Of a stretch of DNA of 64,000 bases, positions 34,520 through 42,850 are shown piece after piece. The notes below the pieces were generated by a model, which made no database searches, was not told where the DNA came from, and saw nothing but the letters and a program-made list of their open reading frames with translations. The stretch comes from CADCTQ01 sp963844325 (GTDB lineage: Bacteria; Bacteroidota; Bacteroidia; Cytophagales; 172606-1): assembly GCA_963844325.1 (NCBI GenBank), contig CAWJNV010000001.1, positions 1,612,001-1,676,000 on the forward strand, given 5' to 3'. How positions within the stretch are numbered: the first letter of the stretch is position 1; each line of letters starts with the position of its first letter. The position numbers and the translations under genes are program-made.

Positions 34520-35917
34520 ATGTTTGGTTTAGAGACGGGATTATTAATTCTGTTGATTTTCTGCTTGTTAGCTGCCTGCGCTTTTGAATTTGTGAACGGT
34601 TTCCACGATACGGCCAACGCCGTAGCCACCGTGATTTACACCAACTCACTCCAACCCTGGACGGCCGTAATCTGGTCGGGCATCTGCAACTTTACCGGGG
34701 TGATGATCGGCGGCATCAGCGTGGCAATGGGCATCGTGAACCTGCTGCCCGTGGAAATGCTCATCGACCAGAACGTCTGGCACAGTGCGGCCATGGTGCT
34801 GGCCCTGTTGTTCAGCGCCATCATCTGGAACCTGGGCACCTGGTACTACGGCCTGCCTTCTTCGAGTTCGCACACCCTGATTGGTTCCATCCTGGGCGTG
34901 GGGCTGGCGTTCAGTTTCATGCCCGAAAATACCTCCGGCGAGGCGCTGAACTGGAACAAGGCCACTGAAATCGGTTTTTCCTTGCTGCTGTCCCCGCTTT
35001 TCGGGTTCTCGATGGCCCTGTTGCTCATGTTTCTGCTCCGGCGTTTCGTGAAAGACCCGCAGTTGTTCCGCGAACCGCCCCAGAAAAAAGCGCCTCCCCT
35101 CTGGATCCGGGGCATCCTGATTCTCACGTGTTCACTGGTAAGCCTTTTTCACGGTTCCAACGACGGGCAGAAGGGCGTCGGCCTGATCATGCTGATCCTG
35201 ATCAGCATCGTGCCCATTGCCTTTGCGCTTGACGGCCGCCTGGAGACGGAAGCCTTGCGCAAGGACATGAGCCGGATTCAGCAGACCATCCGCCGCACCA
35301 ACGTGGCGGGCTTCTCTCCCGACAGCCGCAGCAGCCTGCAACTCGCGGCGGCGCAGGCCGACTCCGTACAGGCCATTCTGGCGGCGTCCGGCGGCAACAT
35401 TCCCCGGGAGCAACGGCTTACCGTGCGCCGCGACATCCTGCTCATCAGCCGCGAGATCAAAGCCGCTACCACCAACCCGCCGCAGACCATCAGTCCGGCC
35501 GACTTGTCGGCTTTAAAGGGCGCATCAGAGGGCATCCGCAACTATACCGATTACGCGCCCCGCTGGGTGATGGTCATCGTATCGCTTTCGCTGGGCTTTG
35601 GTACGATGATAGGCTGGAAGCGGATCGTAAAAACGGTGGGTGAAAAGATCGGCAAACAGCACCTGACGTACGCCCAGGGCGCCTCGGCCGAACTCATCGC
35701 CGCCAGTACCATCGGGCTGGCTACGGGCCTGGGCCTGCCGGTGAGCACCACCCACGTACTTTCTTCGGGCATTGCGGGCAGCATGGTCGCCAGCGGCGGC
35801 GTAAGCAACATCCAGCCCCGCACCGTGCGCAGCATTGCCCTGGCCTGGGTACTCACGTTGCCGGTCAGCATTACGCTTGCCGCATTGTTGTACTTTTTCT
35901 TCCGCTGGCTGTTCTAG
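34520..35917 (+). CDS. inorganic phosphate transporter (PiT/Pho4 family)
   Basis: A 465-residue inner-membrane carrier for phosphate, coupled to H+ or Na+. The two inverted signature repeats of the family are visible: GFHDTANAVATVIYT near residue 27 and GLPVSTTHVLSSGIAG near residue 410, plus LFHGSNDGQKGVG in the middle. About ten hydrophobic helices surround a soluble loop of some 110 residues (about 240-345), rich in Arg, Ser and Ala, which is common in bacterial PitA-like proteins. No PhoU-like partner lies next to it. Confidence 0.92.
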   Translation: MFGLETGLLILLIFCLLAACAFEFVNGFHDTANAVATVIYTNSLQPWTAVIWSGICNFTGVMIGGISVAMGIVNLLPVEMLIDQNVWHSAAMVLALLFSAIIWNLGTWYYGLPSSSSHTLIGSILGVGLAFSFMPENTSGEALNWNKATEIGFSLLLSPLFGFSMALLLMFLLRRFVKDPQLFREPPQKKAPPLWIRGILILTCSLVSLFHGSNDGQKGVGLIMLILISIVPIAFALDGRLETEALRKDMSRIQQTIRRTNVAGFSPDSRSSLQLAAAQADSVQAILAASGGNIPREQRLTVRRDILLISREIKAATTNPPQTISPADLSALKGASEGIRNYTDYAPRWVMVIVSLSLGFGTMIGWKRIVKTVGEKIGKQHLTYAQGASAELIAASTIGLATGLGLPVSTTHVLSSGIAGSMVASGGVSNIQPRTVRSIALAWVLTLPVSITLAALLYFFFRWLF

Positions 35918-36274
35918 GAAGTTGTTCCGCGGGGGGATGCGGGGCGCCGGGCAACCGGCCTCCGGCCGCTCCGGGAACCCGCCCGTTCCGTTCAAATACG
36001 GTCCCAAAAAGCACATCACAACGGGCTGGCCGGTAGCCCCTTTCCCCTTGCCGGTGCGGGGCACGTCCTGTGCATTCAGAAAAATATCACTAGTTTTGGG
36101 CGGTGAAAACAAAAGGTAACCCCCGTTGAGGCCGCCCGCTAAAATTTTCCATCCCGCCAATTGTACCATTTGGTCGAAAAAAGCCGGTTTTTACAGTTAC
36201 CTGGCTATTTCATCCCCTATTAAAAGCTGGTTTTTGTTTCACTCAAACCTATACTTAACTCCTAACAAAGTACT
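35918..36274. other. non-coding leader region before ugd
   Basis: No gene seen. The left half is GC-rich with ccgggcaaccgg and ggcctccggcc words. TAGTTTTG at 36091-36098 is a perfect -7 match and could start ugd transcription, leaving a leader of about 170 bases. The last 100 bases are AT-rich and contain two aaaagcyggttttt words. Confidence 0.45.
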
Positions 36275-37591
36275 ATGAAAATTGCCGTTGTCGGAACAGG
36301 ATACGTCGGACTGGTTACGGGAACTTGTTTTGCAGAAACAGGTAACCGGGTTATGTGCGTAGACATTGACGTAAAAAAGGTTGAAAAATTAAAAAATGGT
36401 ACAATTACCATTTACGAACCCGGGTTGGACGTTCTTTTTGATCGCAACATCAAGGAAGACCGCCTGCATTTCACCACCAACCTGGCGGAAGGCATCAAAG
36501 ACGCCGAGGTGATCTTTCTGGCCCTGCCCACGCCTCCCGGCGAAGACGGCTCGGCCGACCTGCGCTACGTGCTCAAGGTAGCCGATGACCTGGGCCACCT
36601 GCTGGAGCACTACGCCGTGATCGTGGACAAGAGCACCGTGCCCGTGGGCACCGCCGAAAAAGTACACGCCCGCATTGCCAAAAACGCCAGAGTGGATTTC
36701 GACGTGGTGTCCAACCCCGAATTCCTGCGCGAAGGCGTGGCCGTGGAAGACTTCATGAAGCCCGACCGCGTGGTGATCGGCACCACCTCCGAACGCGCCC
36801 AGAAGGTGATGACCAAGCTCTACAACCCGCTGGTGCGCCAGGGCAACCCCATCATCTTCATGGATGAACGTTCCGCCGAAATGACCAAGTACGCCGCCAA
36901 CGCGTTCCTGGCGACCAAGATTACGTTCATGAACGAGATTGCCAACCTGTGCGAGAAAGTAGGCGCCGACGTGGACGCCATCCGCAAGGGCATCGGTACC
37001 GACCAGCGCATCGGGAAACGCTTCCTGTTTGCGGGCATCGGGTACGGCGGCAGCTGCTTCCCCAAAGACGTGCAGGCGCTGGCCAAAACGGCCGAGGAGT
37101 ACGATTACGACTTCAAAATCCTGCACTCGGTAATGTCGGTAAACCAGTCGCAGAAGACCAAGCTCATCCCCCGCATCAAGCAGTACTTCGACCACGACCT
37201 GATGGACAAGACCGTCGCCGTGTGGGGCCTGGCCTTTAAGCCGTACACCGACGACATCCGCGAGGCGCCGTCGCTGGAAAACATCAAGGAACTCATTGCC
37301 GCCGGCGCCAACATCCGCGCCTACGATCCCGAAGCGATGGGCCACGTGAAGCACATCCTCGGCGAAAGCCGCGTGTACTACGCCCACGACCCGTACGACG
37401 CCCTGGAAGGCGCCGACGCCCTGCTCATCGTCACCGAGTGGCCGCTGTTCCGCACGCCGGAATTCGACCGCATGGAAAAGTTGCTCAAAAACAAGGTAAT
37501 CTTCGACGGCCGCAACGTGTTTGAGGTCGATCAGATGCGCGAATTAGGGTACACCTACTACAGCATCGGCCGCGATTCGGTCGTTGGGTAA
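36275..37591 (+). CDS. ugd: UDP-glucose 6-dehydrogenase
   Basis: The enzyme oxidises UDP-glucose to UDP-glucuronate with two NAD+. The 438-residue product begins with the Rossmann motif VVGTGYVGLVTG. The catalytic Cys261 lies in GIGYGGSCFPKD, and the family segments STVPVGTA and SNPEFLREG are intact. UDP-glucuronate is the substrate of the next gene, a UDP-glucuronate decarboxylase, so the pair should yield UDP-xylose for surface polysaccharide. The spacing to that gene is 176 bases with a weak hairpin in between. Confidence 0.95.
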   Translation: MKIAVVGTGYVGLVTGTCFAETGNRVMCVDIDVKKVEKLKNGTITIYEPGLDVLFDRNIKEDRLHFTTNLAEGIKDAEVIFLALPTPPGEDGSADLRYVLKVADDLGHLLEHYAVIVDKSTVPVGTAEKVHARIAKNARVDFDVVSNPEFLREGVAVEDFMKPDRVVIGTTSERAQKVMTKLYNPLVRQGNPIIFMDERSAEMTKYAANAFLATKITFMNEIANLCEKVGADVDAIRKGIGTDQRIGKRFLFAGIGYGGSCFPKDVQALAKTAEEYDYDFKILHSVMSVNQSQKTKLIPRIKQYFDHDLMDKTVAVWGLAFKPYTDDIREAPSLENIKELIAAGANIRAYDPEAMGHVKHILGESRVYYAHDPYDALEGADALLIVTEWPLFRTPEFDRMEKLLKNKVIFDGRNVFEVDQMRELGYTYYSIGRDSVVG

Positions 37592-37617
37592 ACCGTACCA
37601 AATGAATGAGTTGCCAC

Positions 37618-37657
37618 GAACAGCCACTGGATGAGACAAATCGTTTGGTGGCTGTTC
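37618..37657. terminator. possible hairpin between ugd and uxs
   Basis: GAACAGCCAC (37618-37627) pairs with GTGGCTGTTC (37648-37657). It is followed by ATGCGTTAC rather than a T-run, so it may be an attenuator or another member of the GCGTA palindrome family rather than a true terminator. Confidence 0.4.
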
Positions 37658-37767
37658 ATGCGTTACATCGTAAACCCACTCCCATTGCTTTTTTTCCGGA
37701 CGTCCGAAACCATCCCCGCCGTTAGGGTACCCGTTCACCCGGCCGTCCCACCCCAAATTTAACCTAC

Positions 37768-38706
37768 ATGAAAAGAGTCTTGATTACCGGCGGAGCCGGG
37801 TTCCTGGGTTCCCACTTGTGCGACCGGTTCATCAAAGAAGGGTACCACGTGATTGCAATGGACAACCTGATTACGGGCAACATTGTCAACATTGAACACC
37901 TCTTCAAACTCCCCCAGTTCGAGTTTTACAACCACGACGTGTCCAAGTTCGTGCACGTGCCGGGGCAGCTCGACTACATTCTGCATTTTGCTTCGCCCGC
38001 CAGCCCCATCGACTACCTCAAAATTCCCATCCAGACGCTGAAGGTGGGCTCCCTGGGCACGCACAACATTCTGGGCCTGGCCCGGGCCAAGAAAGCCCGC
38101 GTGCTGGTGGCCTCCACCTCCGAAGTGTACGGCGACCCGCAGGTGCACCCGCAGAGCGAAGACTACTGGGGACACGTGAACCCGGTGGGCCCCCGCGGCT
38201 GCTACGACGAAGCCAAGCGCTTCCAGGAAGCCATAACGATGGCCTACCACACCTACCACGGCCTCGAAACCCGCATTGTCCGCATCTTTAACACCTACGG
38301 CCCCCGCATGCGGTTGGACGACGGCCGGGTGCTGCCCGCCTTCATCGGCCAGGCGTTGCGCGGCGAAGACCTCACCGTGTTCGGCGACGGTTCCCAGACC
38401 CGGTCCTTCTGTTACGTGGACGACCTCGTGGACGGCATTTACCGCCTGCTGCTGAGCGATTACGCCTACCCCGTGAATGTGGGTAACCCCAGCGAGATCA
38501 CGATCAAGCAGTTCGGTGAAGAAATCATCAAGCTGACGGGCACCAGGCAGAAGATGGTGCACAAGCCCCTGCCGCAGGACGACCCCAAGCAGCGCCAACC
38601 CGACATTACCAAGGCCCGCCAGCTCCTGGGTTGGGAGCCCAAAGTGTCGCGGGAGGAAGGGCTGCGCATTACGTACGAATTTTTCAAGAAGCAATTGGGA
38701 CAATAG
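37768..38706 (+). CDS. UDP-glucuronate decarboxylase (UDP-xylose synthase)
   Basis: A 312-residue short-chain dehydrogenase/epimerase-fold enzyme that converts UDP-glucuronate to UDP-xylose, or the 4-keto intermediate. The NAD motif GGAGFLGSHL is at the N-terminus. STSEVYGDP supplies the Ser/Thr, GCYDEAKRFQE gives the YxxxK pair (Tyr-Asp-Glu-Ala-Lys), and RIFNTYGPRM is typical of UXS. It follows ugd, whose product it uses, and is followed by a hairpin terminator. Start ATG 37768. Confidence 0.93.
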   Translation: MKRVLITGGAGFLGSHLCDRFIKEGYHVIAMDNLITGNIVNIEHLFKLPQFEFYNHDVSKFVHVPGQLDYILHFASPASPIDYLKIPIQTLKVGSLGTHNILGLARAKKARVLVASTSEVYGDPQVHPQSEDYWGHVNPVGPRGCYDEAKRFQEAITMAYHTYHGLETRIVRIFNTYGPRMRLDDGRVLPAFIGQALRGEDLTVFGDGSQTRSFCYVDDLVDGIYRLLLSDYAYPVNVGNPSEITIKQFGEEIIKLTGTRQKMVHKPLPQDDPKQRQPDITKARQLLGWEPKVSREEGLRITYEFFKKQLGQ

Positions 38707-38717
38707 CAATACCGATC

Positions 38718-38790
38718 ATAAACCGGAGGTTACGCATCTGAGGGGAAAACCCTTTCAATAGCCGTAAAATAGCCTCCGGTTTATCTTTTT
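38718..38790 (+). terminator. hairpin terminator after uxs, with TTACGCAT in the left arm flank
   Basis: ATAAACCGGAGG (38718-38729) pairs perfectly with CCTCCGGTTTAT (38773-38784), followed by ctttttactcctttt. The 43-base loop begins TTACGCAT, which resembles the TGCGTAA core of the intergenic palindromes. Confidence 0.7.
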
Positions 38791-38838
38791 ACTCCTTTTA
38801 ATCCGGGTATGATGTAGCATTTTTATCAGTTAAACAGC

Positions 38839-40128
38839 GTGTACGAACAGTTAATCAGCAAGGAAAGAAAATTAGCGGTGATCGGCCTGGGCTACGTAGG
38901 GTTGCCCATTGCCCTGGCCTTTGCCCGCAAGGTGAAAGTGATTGGTTTCGACATCAGCGCCAAACGCGTCGCCATGATGCGCGAAGGCGTTGACCCGAGC
39001 GGCGAGTTGAGCCCGAAAGACTTCGATGGGTGCGACATTACTTTTACGCACAATCCCGAAGACCTCAAAGGCGCCTCTTTTTTCATCGTGGCCGTGCCCA
39101 CGCCCATCGATGCGCACACCATGCCCGACCTGCGCCCCATCCTGTCGGCCTCCCACACGGTGGGCAAGGCGCTCGAAAAGGGCGACTACGTGGTGTACGA
39201 GTCCACCGTATACCCCGGCTGCACCGAGGAAGACTGCATTCCCATCCTGGAAAAGGAATCCGGCCTGAAGTTCAACCAGGACTTCAAGGTGGGCTACTCG
39301 CCCGAACGGATCAACCCGGGCGACAAGGAACACACGCTGGCTAAAATTACCAAGGTGGTGTCGGGCTGCTGCTCCGAGTCGCTGGACACCGTAGCCAGGG
39401 TGTACGAACTGGTCGTAGACGCCGGCGTGCACCGGGCTTCGAGCATCAAGGTGGCCGAGGCCGCCAAGATCATCGAAAACACCCAGCGCGACCTCAACAT
39501 CGCCCTGATGAATGAACTGTCGATGATTTTCGACCGCATGAAGATCAACACCTTCGAGGTGCTCGAAGCGGCCGGTACCAAGTGGAACTTCCTCAAATTC
39601 AGCCCCGGCCTGGTGGGCGGCCACTGCATCGGCGTGGACCCCTACTACCTGACCTACAAATCCAAGGAACTCGGCCACAACCCCCGCGTGATCCTGAGCG
39701 GCCGGCAGATCAACGACGCAATGGGCCCCTACGTGGCCCGCAAGACGGTGCAACTGATGGCCAGGCAGGGCAAAGACATCGTGAAGGCCCGGGTGCTGGT
39801 GATGGGGGCTACTTTCAAGGAAAACGTGGAAGACATCCGCAACTCGAAGGTGGCCGACGTAGTGACCGAGCTGAAAAACTACAGCCTGCACGTAGACGTG
39901 GTGGACCCCTACGCCGACGGCGCCGAATTGCAGCACGAGTACGGCTTTGGCCTGCTGCCCGAGCCCGGCCGCCACTACGACGCCATCATCGTCGCCGTAA
40001 ACCATCGGCCGTATTTATCGTTAGACGAATCGTATTTCCGGTCCATTGCCGCCCCGAAAGCCGTACTGATAGACATCAAGGGCATTTACCGCGGCAAGAT
40101 CGGGGAAATGGTGTACTGGTCCCTGTAA
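38839..40128 (+). CDS. nucleotide sugar dehydrogenase (TviB/WbpA-like)
   Basis: A 429-residue NAD-dependent UDP-sugar 6-dehydrogenase, distinct from ugd and closer to the TviB/WbpA branch that oxidises UDP-HexNAc to the uronate. It has GLGYVGLPIALAF at the N-terminus, a YESTVYPGCTEE segment, and the catalytic Cys263 in GGHCIGVDPYYLT. The C-terminal NAD-binding part ends AVLIDIKGIYRG. Translation begins at GTG 38839; no ATG gives a better N-terminus. With wecB at 53.6 kb it could supply UDP-ManNAcA, which is inference. Confidence 0.9.
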   Translation: MYEQLISKERKLAVIGLGYVGLPIALAFARKVKVIGFDISAKRVAMMREGVDPSGELSPKDFDGCDITFTHNPEDLKGASFFIVAVPTPIDAHTMPDLRPILSASHTVGKALEKGDYVVYESTVYPGCTEEDCIPILEKESGLKFNQDFKVGYSPERINPGDKEHTLAKITKVVSGCCSESLDTVARVYELVVDAGVHRASSIKVAEAAKIIENTQRDLNIALMNELSMIFDRMKINTFEVLEAAGTKWNFLKFSPGLVGGHCIGVDPYYLTYKSKELGHNPRVILSGRQINDAMGPYVARKTVQLMARQGKDIVKARVLVMGATFKENVEDIRNSKVADVVTELKNYSLHVDVVDPYADGAELQHEYGFGLLPEPGRHYDAIIVAVNHRPYLSLDESYFRSIAAPKAVLIDIKGIYRGKIGEMVYWSL

Positions 40129-40192
40129 GGGTCGGCTCAGGTGCCGCCCGGTCCGTTGTTTTTTACTGCTGCTTACCGCTAAACCCACGAAC

Positions 40193-41218
40193 ATGGAGAA
40201 AATCATCGTTACCGGGGGCGCCGGGTTCATCGGCTCCCACACCGTAGTAGAGTTGCACGAGGCGGGTTTTATCCCGGTCATCGTCGACGATTTTTCCAAC
40301 TCCGACCGCAAGGTACTCGATGGTTTGGCGGCAATCATGGGCACGCGTCCGGCCTGCTACGACGTGGATTGCAACGATCACGCGGCTTTCGAAGCGGTCT
40401 TCCAAAAGGAAGGACCGGTGAAGGGCGCCATTCACTTTGCGGCGTTCAAGGCCGTGGGCGAATCGGTGCAGAAGCCCATCCAGTACTTCCGCAACAACCT
40501 CAATTCGCTGGTGACCCTCATGGACCTGATGGTGAAGCACGGGGCGCCGAACCTGGTGTTTTCTTCCTCCTGCACGGTGTACGGGCAGCCCGAACGGCTG
40601 CCCGTCAACGAACAGTCGCCGATCCTGCCCGCCCAGTCGCCCTACGGGAGCACCAAGCAGTTGTGCGAAGAGATCATCAAGCAGACCACCTCGGTGGGCC
40701 AGCCGCTGAAGGCCATTTCACTGCGGTACTTCAACCCCATTGGGGCGCACCCTTCGGCCCACATCGGGGAGTTGCCGCTGGGCACGCCCAACAACCTGAT
40801 TCCGTTCATTACGCAGTCGGCCGCCGGGCTGCGGCCACCCGTCGCGGTGTTCGGCAATGACTACAATACGCCCGACGGCACCTGCGTCCGCGACTACATC
40901 CACGTGGTGGACCTGGCCAAAGCCCACGTAAAAGCGCTGCAACTGCTGGACCGGGTGGAAGGCAAAACGCACTACGACATATTCAACGTGGGCACCGGCC
41001 GGGGCAACACCGTGCTGGAAGTCATCAAGGCGTTTGAGGCGGCAACCGGCGTGAAACTTAACTACAAGATCGGTCCCCGCCGGCCGGGCGACGTCGAGAA
41101 AATCTACGCGGAGGTGGACAAGTCGCGGGACGGGCTGGGCTGGAAGGCCGAACTGTCGCTGGAGCAAGGGCTGGGCGACGCCTGGCGGTGGCAGCAGAAG
41201 CTGTTGCAAAAGGCCTGA
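40193..41218 (+). CDS. galE: UDP-glucose 4-epimerase
   Basis: Interconverts UDP-glucose and UDP-galactose with bound NAD+. The 341-residue protein has the GGAGFIGSHT motif, the catalytic SSSCTVYG serine region, SPYGSTKQLCEE with the YxxxK pair, and the GalE-type RYFNPIGAHPS and PDGTCVRDYIHVVDL segments. It is 64 bases after the sugar dehydrogenase and its stop overlaps the start of the DUF429 gene by one base, so the two are translationally linked. Confidence 0.95.
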   Translation: MEKIIVTGGAGFIGSHTVVELHEAGFIPVIVDDFSNSDRKVLDGLAAIMGTRPACYDVDCNDHAAFEAVFQKEGPVKGAIHFAAFKAVGESVQKPIQYFRNNLNSLVTLMDLMVKHGAPNLVFSSSCTVYGQPERLPVNEQSPILPAQSPYGSTKQLCEEIIKQTTSVGQPLKAISLRYFNPIGAHPSAHIGELPLGTPNNLIPFITQSAAGLRPPVAVFGNDYNTPDGTCVRDYIHVVDLAKAHVKALQLLDRVEGKTHYDIFNVGTGRGNTVLEVIKAFEAATGVKLNYKIGPRRPGDVEKIYAEVDKSRDGLGWKAELSLEQGLGDAWRWQQKLLQKA

Positions 41219-41811
41219 TGCGCCTTTGCGGCGTTGATTACGGCAGCAAGCTGGCCGGCACCACGGTGGTATGCACGCTGGATGCACCCACGGGAGAGGT
41301 ACATTTCCGGAAGTCGGCTCCCAAAGAGGATGCCGACGCATTTTTACGCGACTTCCTGTTGCAATTCGGACCGGCGTTCCTCTTCCTGGACGCCCCGCTT
41401 TCGTTGCCCGGCGTGTACCGGGGCCTGCCGGGCTGCCGGGACTATTTTTACCGGGAAGCCGACCGGCAACTGGGTGCCATGTCGCCCATGTTCCTGGGGG
41501 GACTGACGGCCCGGGCCATGCAACTCACGGATACGCTCCGGCAAAACGGCCTGGTGGTGCACGAAACCTACCCGGCCGCCCAGGCCCGGCGGCTGAACCT
41601 CCATTCGGTGGGCTACAAGCAGCAACCCGCGGCCCTCGTGCCGGTATTGGGGCAAATCCGGCAAGACCATCCTTCTCTCTTCTGGGCAACGGCTGACTTG
41701 CCCTCCTGGCACCACGTGGATGCCCTGCTGGCCCTGCTGGCCGCCGTGCGGTTCACCCGAAGCGAACACGTGGTGTACGGGAACGGGGTGGAAGGCGAGA
41801 TCATCATTTGA
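41218..41811 (+). CDS. DUF429-like RNase H-fold protein
   Basis: A 197-residue cytoplasmic protein that looks like the DUF429 family of predicted RNase H-fold nucleases. It starts MRLCGVDYGSKLAGTT, a beta-hairpin with an acidic residue as in that fold, followed by FLFLDAPLSLP with a second conserved Asp. Later HHVDALLALLAAVRF may carry another acidic ligand. The ATGA-type overlap with galE (TGATG at 41216-41220) fixes the start and suggests co-expression. No activity is established for close relatives, and the link to sugar metabolism may be only positional. Confidence 0.72.
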   Translation: MRLCGVDYGSKLAGTTVVCTLDAPTGEVHFRKSAPKEDADAFLRDFLLQFGPAFLFLDAPLSLPGVYRGLPGCRDYFYREADRQLGAMSPMFLGGLTARAMQLTDTLRQNGLVVHETYPAAQARRLNLHSVGYKQQPAALVPVLGQIRQDHPSLFWATADLPSWHHVDALLALLAAVRFTRSEHVVYGNGVEGEIII

Positions 41812-41864
41812 GGGGGAAAACCTTCCGGGTTTTTTAAACCCAAAAGGTTTCTCGGTATCAAATA

Positions 41865-41897
41865 ATAAAGCCTGGGCACATCGTACCCAGGCTTTAT
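41865..41897. terminator. bidirectional terminator between convergent genes
   Basis: ATAAAGCCTGGG (41865-41876) and CCCAGGCTTTAT (41886-41897) form a perfect 12-bp stem with a 9-base loop. It lies between the DUF429 gene (+) and the GIN-domain gene (-). A weaker hairpin (about 41819-41850, aaaccttccgggt with acccaaaaggttt) precedes it. Confidence 0.8.
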
Positions 41898-41975
41898 GGT
41901 CACTAACTACAATTCGAGTGCTAAAAATTGTCTTTTTGACGTAAGCGGGGCCGATAAGTCACCTGCCCCGAGGGG

Positions 41976-42716
41976 TTAATCTACCCGCGTCACTTTGCCG
42001 CTGCCGGATACACTTACGTTCACCACCGGTTCGCCCCGGTAACGGACGTTGCCGCTGCCGCTGATCCGGGCATCGAGGCTCTGCGTAACGGTGAGTTCGC
42101 AGTTGCCCGAACCGCTGATCTTGGTATTGGCCCTTTTGGTAACGAGGCTGAAAGCCCGGACGTCGCCGGAACCCGAAATTTCACTTTCGAAGTCTTCGGC
42201 GTCGCCGCTCAGTTTCATGCTGCCGGAACCCGAAATGCGGCTGTCTACCGCGTTGGCTTCCCGCACTTCCAGCGCTATGGCGCCGGAGCCCGACACCTTG
42301 AGGTTCAGGTTGTCAACGGTCCACGGCGTTTGTCCTTCGGCCCCGCTCGACCCGGAAAGTTCTACGCCCGTCAGGGCGGGGTTTGTGATGTACACGCGGA
42401 CCGTCTTGTGCCGGCCCACGTTCACGAACGGCTTGAATTTGATTTCCAGTTCGCGGCCGTCCACTTTGGTGGTAACCACATCGAGTATGTTTTCCTGGCC
42501 TTCCAGGCGAATGGCCTCGGCGGGACCCTGCCGTAAGTACACTTGGAAGTCGCCGCTTACTTCCACCGCATCGAACGCAGGGACGGCACGGGTCTCAGTC
42601 TCCACGTCGCCCCGGCCGCGCACGAATTCATCGTCGCAGGCAGTGAGGCCCAGGGCGGCCAGGGTTAATGCGGTACATACGCTTTTGCGGAAGCGGGTAG
42701 AAGAAATGGTTTTCAT
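41976..42716 (-). CDS. GIN-domain (DUF2807) lipoprotein
   Basis: A 246-residue lipoprotein with a signal peptide ending in a lipobox LTAC (Cys27). The mature part is a head-GIN/DUF2807 beta-helix-like domain, recognisable from repeated SGSG motifs (VSGSGAI, ISGSGSM, ISGSGDV, ISGSGNC, ISGSGNV, VSGSGKV) spaced about 20 residues apart. Such proteins are envelope-associated and of unknown function. It lies 134 bases after the STN-repeat gene and may be the last gene of the sigma/FecR operon. Confidence 0.85.
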   Translation of the reverse strand: MKTISSTRFRKSVCTALTLAALGLTACDDEFVRGRGDVETETRAVPAFDAVEVSGDFQVYLRQGPAEAIRLEGQENILDVVTTKVDGRELEIKFKPFVNVGRHKTVRVYITNPALTGVELSGSSGAEGQTPWTVDNLNLKVSGSGAIALEVREANAVDSRISGSGSMKLSGDAEDFESEISGSGDVRAFSLVTKRANTKISGSGNCELTVTQSLDARISGSGNVRYRGEPVVNVSVSGSGKVTRVD

Positions 42717-42850
42717 GGTTTTGGGTTGGTTTGATAAAGAGAGATGTTAGCTATGAGACATCAGATGTCAGACGGACGACGCGGGTTGGGTCGGTTGTCT
42801 TTGATCGGCTGTCCTTAAAAAAAGGGTAGTTTCTGGCGTAAATGTATTTT